Below the pieces are notes generated by a model, which saw only the letters and a list, made by a program, of their open reading frames with translations, searched no databases and was not told where the DNA came from. Shown here piece by piece: positions 1-12,998 of a stretch of 64,000 bases of DNA. Positions within the stretch are counted from its first letter, which is position 1; every line of letters starts with the position of its first letter. The stretch covers positions 2,666,001 to 2,730,000 of the forward strand of contig NC_133955.1 in assembly GCF_031877795.1 (NCBI RefSeq), read 5' to 3'. The position numbers and the translations under genes were made by a program. Source of the DNA: Strix aluco. Its lineage: Eukaryota; Chordata; Aves; Strigiformes; Strigidae.

Positions 1-3000
1 TCACTGCAAGCAGTAAAAAAAAATAAATTGTGCTATTCAGATGCCACAAGGGATTCAAGTTATAAGGCTTTTTCTCACTCCTCCCCTACTCCTTCAAACT
101 AGAGCACATAGCAAATACCCCAGTTCTGATTTATTTATTTGTTTCCCCAACCTGCTAGTGGCAACAGATGAAAAAAACCCAGTCCTCGCATGACGAGCTA
201 TTTTAATATTTCATGCCCTAATGCGCCAGGAAGTTTGACGCTGAAACAAATGGTAAGAAAATCTCTCTGAAACTTCAAGAGGCCACAGCACGCGCCACCT
301 TCCCACTTTCTTTGCAGGACGCCTGAACGTTATTTTCAACATTGTTCTAGTACTGCCCTGACCGACCTGTGCCTGCACAAGTTAATGTCTGGCACCTACA
401 AAGTTGCCAGAGGACTCCTGTCACGGGGAACGCTGTCCCGTTCCTTCTGAAGGTTGTCCTCTATCAAACTCTCTCCTTGTCCAGCACTAAAATATCGGAA
501 TAAAACAAATGTCTTCCAGTGCAAGAAAATTATGCCAGCATCCAATAAAGAAATAACCAAAATAGAAATAATCATGATGGAAAGAGAGTGCATCTCTCTC
601 CCTTCACCCCTACTCTCTCTGGGAATCTTGCCATTTCACAAAAGGGTTGCAGTGTTCCCCTTTCTGCAGGCATGAAACTAGCAGGGTCTGTCACTCCCCA
701 TCAGTCACCTTTTCTGCACCGTGAAGGTGATCACAGGGAGCTCAAACACACCTTATCTCACAGCATACACAGCTACTTATCTGAAACAGGTACACAGCAC
801 TCACCTGCATGTGCCACCCCAGAGGTCCTCTTCTACCCCAAGTGCTGTCAGAGCCGCAGCTCACCCAAGTCCTTTCTGCAGTCAGTGCTCAGCTGTGGGA
901 TCAGTACTGGGTCCCTGAGATCCTTCTCAGCTGCTCCCTCTGTCTTGCCTTCTGCCTCCCCTTCTCTCACACTTAATCTCTCTTTCGCCCTCTCCCTCTG
1001 GTAGGTGAAGCCTGTCACAGGGCTATTAGCCTGTGAGACATCCAGAGGATTTTTTTTTAATGGGAACCCGATGCACCTGCCTCCTATTCGTTATTATTTC
1101 AGTCCATACCAGTAATGGTGCTGGACAAATTTGAGATTAACATGATTCTTCAACATTTCACAAGTCAGCTGGAGTCGTGCTTTTTCTGCAGATTGTGTTT
1201 CCTCTTCACAGTGACTCATAAAAAACTTTGATACAACTGAATGGCTCTGGATGTTTTAAAGGAAACTGCAGCTTAGTTGGTTTGAAACCAATCTCGAGTA
1301 TAACTAGGGTTACTAACTGATCAGATAAATTGAATTTCAGCTAAAACTGAGTGGCCAAGCACATTTAAAGATGAGGCTTCTCCAAATACTCTCCTTCTTT
1401 AAATAACTCTTTGAAGAGTTAGTATTAGGAATATAAGAGACACCCAGAGCACTTCACAGTACCAGCTCACAATGCTAATGTGAATTTATTAGCATGCAGT
1501 TGAAAAGCATGAGCCTTTCATGCCCTCATGCCTTACATGGATAAGAGCAGCCTCTGTTTCCTACAGAGCTTTGCACACCCCTTGGAATAAAAGGTACCTC
1601 AGAAGCATTAACAGGGGATTAGGAACCATTAGGTCAGGCTGGAAATGGAAATCAGATCTACCTGCAGACTCAGTTCTGCTTATCAGCAAAGGCTTCCTCT
1701 GCTAGGAGACATTTATTCAGTGTCACCTGGAGCTGATCTAGATACATTTTGAGAGAAACAAGACAGAGTCACAAAATAAAAGAGCCCAAGGCAGGGGATG
1801 AAGAAGCTTACAGACACAGTTTCCTCAGCTTGCAGAGGGTAGTAGGCACCCACAGACCACCCAAAGCTCTCCTTGCTCCCACCCCTTCCCTGGTCTGCAA
1901 GTTGCAGATGTTTCTGGTATTTCATTGCCTGTGTTGCTCACCACAGGGATAGTCACACCTTGGGTGATAATGTCAGTTATATTCAGTAATTTCAAAGGCA
2001 GCCCCATGCAATACTGTGAGAGAAAGCAGACATGAGCACATCAGTGCTTCTAAAAAGCAAATGGATTAAGTCCAGCAGCTTGTCCTTTTCAAGGAAGAAA
2101 ATGTGCTTGTGGGATAGGCTGTACACGAAGCACTTCAAGTGCTGAAAGGTGGGCAAACTCCACAGCCCCAACTATGCAACCTGGACTGGAATGATGCCAC
2201 TTAGTTCAGTGTCATCCAACAGGAGAGGCAAGAATCTAAAGCAAACATCATTTTCAAAGGTTTTGCTTCTAACCACTTGAAAGTAATCCCAGATGCACCA
2301 GGGAAGGGGCCTACTGCCCCCCCACATAAAACTATACCTCCAATGCGCCAAGCCTGGGTACGTGATTCACTGTAAAGAAGGCACAGCAAGAGGTACGAAG
2401 ATGACCTAGCAGGAGGACAGCAGGTTTGCTTGTATTTTCATGTACTTCCCAAGAAATCAGTCAACCCAAATGGGGTTATCATTCCCTAACTCTTTTACTT
2501 TAGATTGCCCAGTTTTTTGAGTTCAGATTCTCAGCTCCTTGACATCACAGTCACCAACTGAAATCTACTGAGGATTTCCTACCTTGCCCCTCAGTAGCTA
2601 GCCATCCTTCCTGCTGAGGAGAGAGCTTGAGCTGTCACACAATCTGCTGAGGTTATACTGTAACAGATTTAAGCCATAAAGCGTAGGTGACACATAACAA
2701 AGAATCACATTTACACACCTTTACTGTCAGCAAAACATAGAAGGTCCCATTTAATGTTGTAGCAGAGCAAAAACATCTTCTGCCTCAAAAAGCAGAGAAG
2801 TACTAACAACCCAGGAGATGCTAAAATCAGTCTGATGATAGACTTGAAAGCACGCCCCAGTTACCAGTCCTCAGAAACTCAAAGGACAGCCTTATATAAT
2901 ATGCTTTACTTAGCAATCCTCTGACACATCCCTTTCCAATAACCCACTTCAATGATTTGCAAGCCTGGGTATTTCCTTCGCTTTGACAGCCCTCATAAAG

Positions 3001-6000
3001 CTTATTTCCTATCAGACATGTGAGAGGACTCTACTGGAAACCCACCAAATGCTACATCTGAGCTGACCTGAGGATGTCAGATTCCAATTCTAATTTAATC
3101 CCAAATTAGCAAGTGGTTATTGGTTGTGTCAAAATTGCATTTGTCAGGAATGAAAATTCTTTGCCAAAATAAGCCATTCAGATTTATTTACGACATAGAC
3201 AGATTTTGTTACTCTCCCACAGAGTATTATCCTAAAACACTGTCAGCTCAGCCAGCCCTGGCCCTCTCCCCTTTCATGTTTGCATCCAAGTCATTAAATT
3301 GTCTGTTAGAAGTTGTACTGAGGGCACAAAAACCTTCTCACTTCTACATCAAATGAGGATAAAACAGAAAAATGAACTACTAGTGCATTAATTCTGAGAA
3401 CCCTGAACCTTTGTTGTGACAGGCTAAGAACACAATCGACTTTGTGCTCTTCTCAAGCTTTATGCTCAAGAAGCATGGAGTCTCAAGGAAGTGGACATGG
3501 ACATTAGAGACAGTTGTACAAATTTTCACATCTAAGCCAGTTTTCAGACTCTTGGCAGGACATGAGTGTCCTACAGTAAGGCACTGCTTCAGATCCAAAG
3601 CACAGGCTCCATACCACACCAGGATGCAGCCTGGCAGCAAAGCATCTCTCTGAGGGGCCAAAGATCTATTTTGATCATGTTTGCCATCTCTCAAGCATTC
3701 AGCCAGAATGATACATCACAGTTCCTTCAGGCACCTGAACATGCACAATTCACTATTGCCTTCAAAGGCCATACGACTTCCCTAATCACTGGAAGTCTTG
3801 CCCGTGGTGAAGATGATGTCAGGTAGCTAGATTTGTGGAGAACCAACCCATTAGCTGAATGTCTTACCCAACAGCCAGGATCTCAGCATACACACCCGGA
3901 CACGAAGTGGAGGGTACGGTTCAAAGACAGAAACTCTACATGGTGAAGTAGCTGGGGATCCCCTCCATTACCCACACCCAGGGAGTAAAGCCAAACTCCC
4001 CTCTTAGTTGTCCTACAGCCTTCTACAAAAGGGGCAGTGAGCACCTGTGAGGCAGAGAAGACAAGTTACTGAAGCATCCAAAATCACTCAGAGCCTTCCA
4101 GAGGGTTCGGCTACAAGACAAACTAAGGGCCATTGACACCAGAGCTTCTTTTCCAACTATCACAGAACCCTTTCCCCCACCCCTCAGCCACCCACATCCA
4201 CCAGATCAATAATTGCATCTTCAGAATAGCAGCAGAAGGACATGAGAATGCTCCAAGTATTCAGTCTCATAATAAAAGATGGGCCAAACCCTAAGCAGCA
4301 GGGATAACCAAGCTGGGTTTCTGATTCACTTCTTCCAGTCTCCTTCAAATGGAATTAGTACATGCCAAAGGAGATTCAGTGGAGCTCACCTGACCCAGTA
4401 CCACTAAGAGAGGAGCCTGCCCTTGTAAGCTCTGATTGCTATCAGGGTAACCTGACCTCCCGCCTGTGAGCACAAAACAGGCCAGATGACACTAAGCGAG
4501 ACGGTAAGTGCCCAGCCTACAAATGCCTTCTTGGGTCCAGGCCCAAAGCAGGTCTGATATCACCCTGTCACTCTGCCTTGGCTGACAGTTGCAGGGTTCT
4601 TGATGGTCATATGAGGGCTTTTACCACATCAGGAAGGCAGCTGAGCTTTTTGTCCCCAAACACCCCACAGCAGCCAGTTCCCTCACTCGTTCTCCCATGT
4701 GATAGTGACCCAGTGTGTGACAGACACAGGCTTTTACTGCTCACTACCAGTCATAAGGCCAGGCCAGGAACCTTAGCAGGGTTCTGGGGAGCAGGAAGAG
4801 CTGTCCTGTTCCCTGATGGAAGGGGCAGCCCCAGCAGAGGCAGAGCACGGACCTTACTGATGTGGGTGAGCACATCAACAGTCCCGTGATCATCAAAGGC
4901 AAGGTAAAAAGTCAAGTCCAAGGTCAACCTGGGAAATCCAAACAACAATTCAGGAACCAGGCTGAAAACAGGTGCAACTATAGCAAAGTGTAGAAAGGGG
5001 ATGAAGGTCCAGGCCTGAGTTTAAGTAGAGCTCCTAGGCCATGGGCAGGAGGTGTGGGAAGCAACCATGTGAGGTTGCTCAGGGCAATTAAGGCCTATTA
5101 GTGCCCTCATAGCCCTGTCCCTGGATTTCAGAACTTAATTTCTGTGACAGACCAGTTCACTCAAGCCTTGCACCCAACAGAGGCTTTTAGAATCATGCTC
5201 TAAATTCAGCTCCCCCTCCCCTCCCACCCTGCCTGCCCTAAATCCTCCTGCTTTTTTGGGTGGTTCTGCTCCCACTCTCCTGTTGATTTCCAGGCCCAGA
5301 TGATCTCTCCATCCCCTCTACATGTCTGTGCCCTCAGTAGCACTCATCTGCCCCACGTGCCTTCCCTGTTCGTGACGGAAGGGAATGGTGGGTGCAGAGC
5401 CATGGGAAGAGGCAGGTAGCAAATAGAAAAGGCACTGAGCAATAGATAGGCAGACAGTCAAGTACACAGAGGTTTACCTGCCTCTACTCTCACTCCCCAG
5501 CATATGACAGGAAAAATTGTACCATTTCACGAATGTACCATTCACTACTTTGGAACTAAAGAGGAAAGTCCATTTTTGTTGGGACTTACAGTTATGAGAT
5601 TTCCAGACTGAGATGTTGCTCCCTTCCACACTCTCTCAGTCTCTAGAATGAATCTATGCAATCCCACTGTTTTAACCTTTAAAAAATATTGGAAGATTCT
5701 TCACAAGGGATTTAATTTTATTCCTGTGCCATTTCCTCCCTCAAGCATATGCAGTGGATTGATCAATGCTGTCTAGTCCAACAGTCTTCATTCAGGTTCA
5801 TCCCTGGAGGTGCAACTACTGCCTTGCTTTTCACACTAACGCTGACTTTCTAAAAAGGATCACAGACAGTAATCTTTCTGTTTAGAATCAAAACTGCAAC
5901 TAGCTCTTGTGGGAAGATCTCAGCATTCTCAGCACAGTAGTTCCTTGCTAGGGCATGCTCAATTCATTGCATTTCAAAGCTGTATGAACCATGAACCAAA

Positions 6001-7766
6001 CCACAGACTTGAAACATGAGACACATGAAACCGAACCATGAGTCTTCTTTTGCCAGTTATTTCACTGACCCAGGAATGAGACAAGTGCAGAACTGCAGAT
6101 GCCTAGTAAAAAGCACCAAAGAATGATGGTCAGACTGCCATGTGGCCTAGCCCAGGCAGTGTTAAATGATGAAGTCACTGCCAGTACTTCAAGGCTCCTG
6201 AAGATGCAAAACTTCAAGTTTTTCAAGTCATCTCAGTTTGAAGTGTCCAGACCTGACTACTGAGTACCTGGAGCCTTCCCTGACATCAGTGGGACCACCT
6301 GGATGCACATGTCTTGGCGCCCACATGTTGAGAAGACCACTGGGATACAAGCATCTTGGTCCTTGTGAGTACGTGCAAATATGAGTCTGAGTGAATGAAA
6401 ACATTTTGTTTTAATATAAAATCACCTTCCCCTCCTTTAATGTCTCACACTGAGTTCTGTCACCTTGTTGCAACATTATACAACACAGTTAAGTTTGCAA
6501 CTGCCTAGGAAATGCAGAGCCCCTGAATAGGAACTGGGTGATGACACTGTATCTTGCAGCCCGGTTTACAACCTGGTCTCTGACAGTCTCCAGGAGCTAC
6601 TTTTTATGTATTACCTTTAGTGACATACAGTCGCACGCGCTCTGTATTTTCCACCACCAAGCACGTTCTGCCGCTTGCAGACAGGCAGGCTCCCGTCTGA
6701 TGGAAGGGTAGAGGGACATAGTGAGCAGGTCACTTTTCAAGGCAGATGGATGGATAGATGCATCACTGAAATGGGCAGGATAATGTCAGGGGTGCTGATA
6801 CGTCATGGCCAGACATGGAGAGGGAGGAAAGGAGGAGTGGGTGTCGGAGACGGATCCTGTGTCAGAACGGGTGATGGATGAGGGAGAAGCGTCTTCTGGG
6901 AAGGGCGGCTGGGGCAGACAATACCAGTGCCAGGAGCTGAGCAGGAGGAAACAAGACCCACGCAAAGGCCCTGATTAACCCTGCATTTAGACAGAACTGG
7001 TCTGTTGCTCTGAGGCAAACTGAACGGCAAGCAAATTGCTTGCAGTTTGGGCCTTTGGGACTTTGACAAGTCCAGCATGTCCTTGTCAATCTCTCTGACT
7101 GACAGATTGAGAGTCCAGACAGTTCAGAGTTTTCTGTGACCATGACAGTGAGTCATCCTCTCAGCCATTCATGTGCTTTTCAGCTTCATTCAGCTTATTT
7201 TTCAGGCATATCTCATTTTACTCACCACTTACTCCTCTCTTTTCGCCCAGTGAGTGTGTCTGCTCTGAAGGGGTTGTAACCAGAGTGAAGGTATTATTCC
7301 TCCCACAGTGTCCATACAGGGGCAGAGCTGTCTGTGTAGCCCACAATGGAGGAGAGGAGAAACCTCACATGTTTTTCATCTCAAATGGCCAGCCTGTGTT
7401 CCTCAGTGCCACTACAGTTTTGGACTCCCTCTGGTTCTTCAGGGCCAGCTGGGTCACACTGACTATTTCCCAACCCTCACTGGGAGGAGGAATGCACTAG
7501 TGAGATGTTCCTCTTGGCCATCCTTACCATTCCTTTCATGGCAATATTAAGGAACTTGGGTCGCACTCCAAACTGGCAGCAGGAGCAGAGTGGGAGGCTG
7601 CTGATGCAGGAGGGTCAATCTAGCACTGGGAACAAGACTCCTAGCAGCCCAGGAAGATACCAAGAAAAACTCTAAAGAGCTCTAAAAAGCAGGGAACAAT
7701 CAAGTAAACCATTAACTGTTGCTGCTCACCTGCAAGAGTATGAAGACAAAATTTCTGGGCTTTGTG
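1..7766. other. Gene-poor stretch, no supported gene
   Basis: I found no chain of exons, CpG island or recognisable repeat in this 7.8 kb. The open frames are short (up to about 138 codons), overlap on both strands, and encode low-information peptides typical of chance frames in non-coding DNA. Isolated splice-donor-like sites occur (for example, on the - strand near 803 and 4390), but none sits next to a convincing coding segment. It could be intergenic DNA or part of a long intron or lncRNA; the sequence alone does not say which. Confidence 0.5.
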
Positions 7767-7866
7767 TTTATTGACTCCATGCCGATCTTTGAACGTATAA
7801 TTTTAGTTCTCTGTCTTACACATCTACACTAAAATTTCAGCTTTTTCTTCCTCGTGTAGTATTTTC

Positions 7867-8069
7867 CTATCTATCCATCATCTTGTAAATGGCTATCTCA
7901 TATTCCAGGTGCCTTTCTTTTCCCTGTCCTCTCTCTTTATTTATCCTGTTGGACAATTTATATCTTCTTTGTAGCTTATGAACTTCCATCTCATTGATAA
8001 GAGCATTTAGATCTGCAGTTTGTCTTCTCTGCAAGGGTTTTGGCCTCCTTCCCAACTCTCTAGGTATGC
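7867..8069 (-). CDS. Candidate terminal coding exon, unrecognised protein
   Basis: On the - strand a pyrimidine-rich acceptor (TTCTATTTTTGCAG) ends at 8070. It is followed by an open frame of about 67 codons to a stop at 7867-7869, then an AATAAA signal at 7772-7767, about 100 bases further on. Acceptor, frame, stop and poly(A) signal in this order and spacing look like a last exon. The predicted peptide is charged and helix-forming: an arginine/lysine-rich start, then a segment with ADLNALINEMEVHKLQRRYK, ending in KMMDR. That composition is compatible with a coiled coil or helical tail. The first codon is split after its first base, so a preceding exon must end in phase 1. I could not find that exon and do not recognise the family. 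It may be a chance frame or part of a non-coding transcript. Confidence 0.25.
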
Positions 8070-8723
8070 CTGCAAAAATAGAACATGCGCATTGCTGACT
8101 TATGACCATATCTTTGAGAAATAAACTTCCTTAAACAACAAGCCACAGCCATCTGAGGCAGAAGCCAAGATACACTGGCCTTGCCACATGCCACAAAGGT
8201 CAAGAGACCCAAATTGCCGGATCAGACAGGACAGAATGCCAGAAGCAAAGGACATATAAATCTAATGACTGTCAGCTTAACAATGTCAGCTGATTTCTGA
8301 GCTCAACCAGAGAGTGAAATGAGAAGCATGGTCCCAGTTTACTTTTACAAGTCTTAATGAATTGAGGCCTCTTTCAAACACAAGTAGTTATAGTAGTTCC
8401 TCAGATGTTTCACCCAGGAAATGTTCTTTAACACTCAGCTATGTGGTGTATCAGGCAAGCCATCTGCAAGGTCCCAGGCAGCCAGTCACGCTGACCACAC
8501 AGAAGGCGGCAGGAAAGCTGTGAGATTCTACAAAGCAGCTGAGGCCTGTAGTGCTCTCTGCTGTATTTATTAAAAAGGATTTATTAGGACATCACACTGT
8601 TTCCAGAGACACAAGGTCACAGCAATCATACAAGACTCAGGTCCGAGCAAAGCCCTGGTGAACCCGGAAGCCACCTAACCTGGCAGCTGAAAGAGAGCTG
8701 CAGCTGAGTCACTGATGGTCACT

Positions 8724-9236
8724 GAATCACAGAGGTGTCAGTGAAAGGGGGCTCTGGAGGTCCCCAATCCAACCTCCCACTCAGGGCAGGACTATCCTGA
8801 CCACTGGATCGGAGCAGCCATGCCTTTTCCACTGAGTATTAACAACCACCCTGTACTCCACCAAGGACAGAGGTTCCCTCCTCTCTGACGACCTGTCCCA
8901 GGCCTGAACCAGGTTCCTGGAGAAGCCTTTTCCTAGTTCCCAACCTGAACCTCCTGAGCTGCAACTTGTGGCCATTGCCCGTTATAATTTGGCACCACCA
9001 AGAAGTGTTTGGCCCCATCACCTTTGTGACCACCCCTTGCTCTGTTGGCAACATGGCTTCTGATTTAACCCAGGATGCAGGTAGCTCTATGATGAGCACA
9101 CACAGCTGGTTCATATTCAACTTGGCATCCACCATAACATCTGTGTCCTTTCCTAAAGGACCCCAGGTCCTTTTCCAGGCTGCTCATTGTAGCAGCATGT
9201 TTTCTCTGCAGACAATCAATTACATAATTTGAAACA
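8724..9236 (-). repeat. CR1 LINE fragment, antisense
   Basis: This is a 3' CR1 fragment in reverse orientation. It opens with the diverged 'actgaatcacagag' tail and continues through the antisense CR1 reverse-transcriptase end and 3' UTR ('cctgtcccaggcctgaaccaggttcctggag', 'ccctgaccactggatc'-like blocks). It is clearly diverged from the avian consensus, so it is an older copy. The short open frames inside it on both strands are CR1 remnants, not host genes. Confidence 0.75.
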
Positions 9237-9737
9237 GATCCAAGGAACGGCAAGTTGGGGACTAGACAGAAAAGCCACTCACACGGGAGGACATTGCCTC
9301 ATCCCTTTTCCCTTGGAGACATGAGGATTTTTGCCTTGCAGAACAGCCCCACAGGCCTCAGGATCCACTGTATTTGGGATGGAAGCAGAGGTTGGGGGCT
9401 GCAATCATGAAGCCCCATTGGAAGGGAGTTGTGATGGTGCTACCAAATGGCAGCCGAGACAGGAAGGAGCAGAGGGTGTGAAAACTGTAAGAGGTCTCAG
9501 GAAAGGCCTCACATAGAAAGTCTCATAGTTCTCCTTGGGACAGAGTCTTTGGGATCCAAAAGCAGTGAAAAGAAAGGCGTAAGTAAAGGATCAGGCTTTC
9601 TAGCCAAACCCAGATGGTAACTTGGGACCCCACGTTCAGATCTTGACAGCAGCTGCGGGAAGTACAACTTGGGTGCAGTGACTCAAATCTATGTGGGGAC
9701 ATTCTTCTATCCTTTCTTCTCCTATTCTAAACTCAAA

Positions 9738-10535
9738 ATGCAGGCAGGGTACAGTCAATATGCTGAAGAGCAGGGTATCCCTATTCAGAGGGACCTGGAC
9801 AGGCTGAAGAAATGGGCTGACAGAAACCTTCTGAAATTCACTGAAGGCTAATACAAAGTCCTGAACCTGGGTCAGAATACACCCATGGAGCAGGGCAGGC
9901 TGAGGGCCGACTGGCTAGGAGGTATCTCTGAAGAAAAGGACTTGACAGACAACAGATTGAACAGGAGTCAGCAGTGAGCCCTTGCAGCAAAGGCGGCCAA
10001 CAGCACCCTGGGCTGCATCAGCAAGAGCACAGCCAGCTGCTCGAGGGAGGTGATTCTTCCCCTCCTTTTATGAGGCCACATCTGAAGGACTACGTACGGT
10101 TTTGGGCTGCCCAGTTACAAATAAAGGCCTGGACATACTGGAGTGAGTCCAGTGGAGAGCCAACAAATAGGATGTTCAGTGGGGGGTTAGAGGAGAGGTC
10201 CATGAGGTAGAAGAGAGGCTCAAGGAGCTGGATTTGTTCAGCCTAGAGAAGTAAGGATGTGGGGAGACTGAATTTCAATCTCCTGTTACCTAGGGTGGCT
10301 TATACAGAAAGCAGAGCCAAACTCCCATCAGCAGTGAAGGACGAGAAACAATGGACACAAGGTGCAACAAGAGCAGTTCCAGTTACATGTTAGGGAAAAA
10401 ATAACCTGTGAGAATGATCAAACACTGGAACAACACCCCAGAGAGATCATATCTCCATCCTTGGAGATATTAAAAATTTTACTGGATAAGGCCCTAATCA
10501 TAATCAACCTGATGTAGTTTTGAAGAGGAATCTAC
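9738..10535 (+). repeat. CR1 LINE 3' portion, sense
   Basis: About 0.8 kb of CR1 in sense orientation. It covers the end of the reverse-transcriptase frame ('gagggacctggacaggctgaagaaatgggc'), the 'ctgggctgcatca' and 'gtcgagggaggtgattctt'-type blocks, the 'ttgttcagcctagagaag' block and the distal 'ctggaacaacaccccagagagatca' and 'ccttggagatattaaaa' blocks. Internal small deletions and many substitutions mark it as an old copy. It lies about 500 bases from an antisense CR1 (8724-9236), so the pair forms an imperfect inverted arrangement. Confidence 0.85.
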
Positions 10536-11340
10536 TCTCAAAACTGGTCATTCTTTCAGTGTGAAGTTTGACTCAGAATATGGAAAGTCTAGCAAAAAAA
10601 AGGACAACGTGAAGGATAAAGGCATCAGTGGGCAAAAGGGTGGAGAAGGAGGAAAAATAAAACTGAAGTTAATGAAATTTGTCAAAATAGTAATTATAGC
10701 AAGCAGAATGATTGTGCTAATTTTAATCAGTAAACATGAGATGGTCAAATGAAGTTTCTGGGTACAAGTACTAGGGCAAAACTGAAGGAACTTGTTAAAA
10801 AATGTGGAAAAGGGCTAAGAGGAGGTAGCAATTAAGAGTACAATAGAGATCAAGATGAAAGTGAAGTGACAGTGCATATCAGCAATGGCATGGTCATGAA
10901 AAAAGAAGGGCAAGCACTGAAGAAAAGAGAACTGAGAGTCAAAAAACCCCATAAGGCAGGTTGGGGTGGAAGCTTCCAAACCTCAGCATGCCAGAGTCAG
11001 TGATTGAGGATTCCTGGCAACATTTTTCTTCTAATGGTTTTGCTTGCCATGAAGTCTGTCATTAAGGCTCTGTGAATAATTGCTGACATGCTGCAGTCTG
11101 ATATCAGTTATTATCAATAACTGAGAAGTCCTAGATTATTAAAGGAGTAAATCTGTGCATGCTCAGAGAGGATACAAGTTGCTTTCATCTGCCTTCAGTG
11201 AGGAAGAGACCTTGAGAGATCAGGTCCCTTTGACCTTGCATAGGTGGTATGAAAGTGCCACTCCTGCCAGGGCCATTATGGTCTATTATTTCACTCAGGA
11301 CCCTGACTCTAACCCTCAAGTCTTTGTCATGGTACAAAGT
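10536..11340. other. No gene seen, AT-rich
   Basis: An AT-rich stretch with small overlapping frames on both strands, such as a lysine-rich chance frame near 10561-10752. No splice sites flank a plausible coding block, and I see no repeat family. Confidence 0.45.
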
Positions 11341-11345
11341 CAATT

Positions 11346-11526
11346 TTAAGTGTAAGACAGTAGTTCAGCTATTTCATCCCTACACTGGGGCAGAGTTTCA
11401 TCTATCTGGTCCTTGAAATCTGTTGGGTTCATTTCATCTATATGTTCCATAACTTTCTGAGACTTCAGTCTGAAACAGACTCCGGTGGAGGCACAAATGG
11501 GAGATGTAAGTGTTGGGACCTCCACA
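11346..11526 (-). CDS. Candidate terminal coding exon, unrecognised protein
   Basis: On the - strand a strong acceptor (TTTATATCTGTTTTCAG) ends at 11527. It is followed by about 60 open codons ending in TAA at 11346-11348. The predicted peptide is acidic and looks folded, with the run KVMEHIDEMNPTDFKDQIDE followed by a short cysteine-containing helix. The first exon base is the third position of a codon, so a preceding exon must supply two bases. I found no such exon, no clear AATAAA just downstream, and no family match. It is listed because the acceptor is good and the peptide does not look random; a decayed or chance frame is equally possible. It lies 3.3 kb upstream, on the same strand, of the other orphan exon at 7867-8069, so they could be alternative ends of one gene. 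Confidence 0.2.
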
Positions 11527-11732
11527 CTGAAAACAGATATAAACAAAATATTGGGGTTTTTTCTGCTATGACCTTAATTTCTCAGTGTACCTCTTTCATA
11601 CTTTTTTCACACCTGAAGATTCTGTCAAGTTTCTTGTCCTGATGAGTTTGAGAAAGGACATTTTACTAGGTTTTTCCAACCTGGTATGTTTTCAAAATCA
11701 AGACGTGCCATGACCCAGTAAGAATTGACAAA

Positions 11733-11912
11733 TATTGACTAGCACAGGTTGCCCAGAGTTGTGGCTGCCCCCTCCCTGGAAGGGTTCAAGGCCAGGTTGG
11801 ACAGGGCTTTGGGCAACCTGGGCTAGTGGAAGGTGTCCCTGCCCACAGCAGGGGGGTGGAACTGGATGATCTTTAAGGTTCCCTCCAACCTAAACCATTC
11901 TGTGATTCTATG
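11733..11912 (+). repeat. CR1 LINE 3' end, sense
   Basis: The last ~180 bases of a CR1: the 'caggttgcccagag' body, 'ttcaaggccaggttggacagggctttgggca', 'ggaactggatgatctttaaggt' and the 'attctgtgattctatga' tail. Low divergence from the common avian 3' end suggests a younger copy than its neighbours. It is 5'-truncated, as is usual for CR1. Confidence 0.92.
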
Positions 11913-12329
11913 AAATATCAACCTAGGTAGGATGGTACACATTCTTTAAAACAAACAGTGAAAAAATCTAGACAAAAAAAAAAAAAAAGAAGAGGAAATG
12001 GGTTCGCTCTGCAGTGCTGAAAGGGTGAAAATGTGGTGAACCCTCAGTTTTAAATAATAATGATGGTGATAGTGATGAGGACAAAGCTGATCTGAGAACA
12101 GACGATACAGAAATGGAAATTACTGGGAGCAGTGAAAAGAAAACTCCAAGTGCAATTCCAGCACAAGCTGATAAATTATTGCTGTTAGAAAAATATCAGT
12201 GCCAGCTTTTGATCTCAACTTTTGAGGCCTCCACCAGAGTATGGGGGACACTGCTGTTTGTCCATATTCAGGAATGATTTGCTCAAGCAGGAAGATGTAT
12301 GCAGATGGTATCACGGGCTGCTCAAGGTA

Positions 12330-12455
12330 GTGGAGGGCAAGCTCTATTAAAAAAGAGTGAATAAGGTTAGTTTGTTCAGCCCAACAAAAGGGAGAGGGGG
12401 GAAAAACTATCAAATAACTTACAAAGGTAAATACCAAAAGGGAGGACAAATGGAA
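12330..12455 (+). repeat. Possible decayed CR1 fragment
   Basis: The segment around 'gtttgttcagcccaacaaaagggagagg' resembles the CR1 block 'ttgttcagcctggagaagagaagg'. What follows is compatible with a heavily mutated continuation. The match is short and the boundaries are guesses. Confidence 0.3.
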
Positions 12456-12998
12456 ATAACTAACCATAAGGAGGAATATCAGGTGATTTTTAACTATCAG
12501 ATCTGGCTAACACAGCCTCCTAGTTGGAGTAATAAGGCAGAGCCTCTGACAAAGTTAACACTGATTTATTTATTTTATAGTGGGAACTCTGTGACACAGC
12601 TTTCTGCCACTCAAATTCAGAGGTCTTTTCTAAGGTCAAGAATGAAGTCTGGGAGGACAAACGGCCAGGACACACTGAAGTCAGAAACTCTTGGTTGCAG
12701 TAAATGCCAGTCTGGAGTGACTTGCTGTACAGTTATTTTGGCACTTTGTTGTCCCTACCCTTGGCCATTCTCTTTCAATAGCCAAACTAGAGTGAACTTT
12801 GTACACTGCATGATAGTGCACTCATGTACTGGGCCAGCAGTAGGGCAATGAAGGAAGCTTTAAGTAAGACAGTGGACTCACTTGAACTAACAAGGCAGCA
12901 TTACACAAGCTTTAAGTGCTACCAACATCCCTGCCAGTGAAGCCCTTAGAATAGGAGGTCCCAATTCTTACCTGCTAGCAAGACCTCCACACAAGGGG

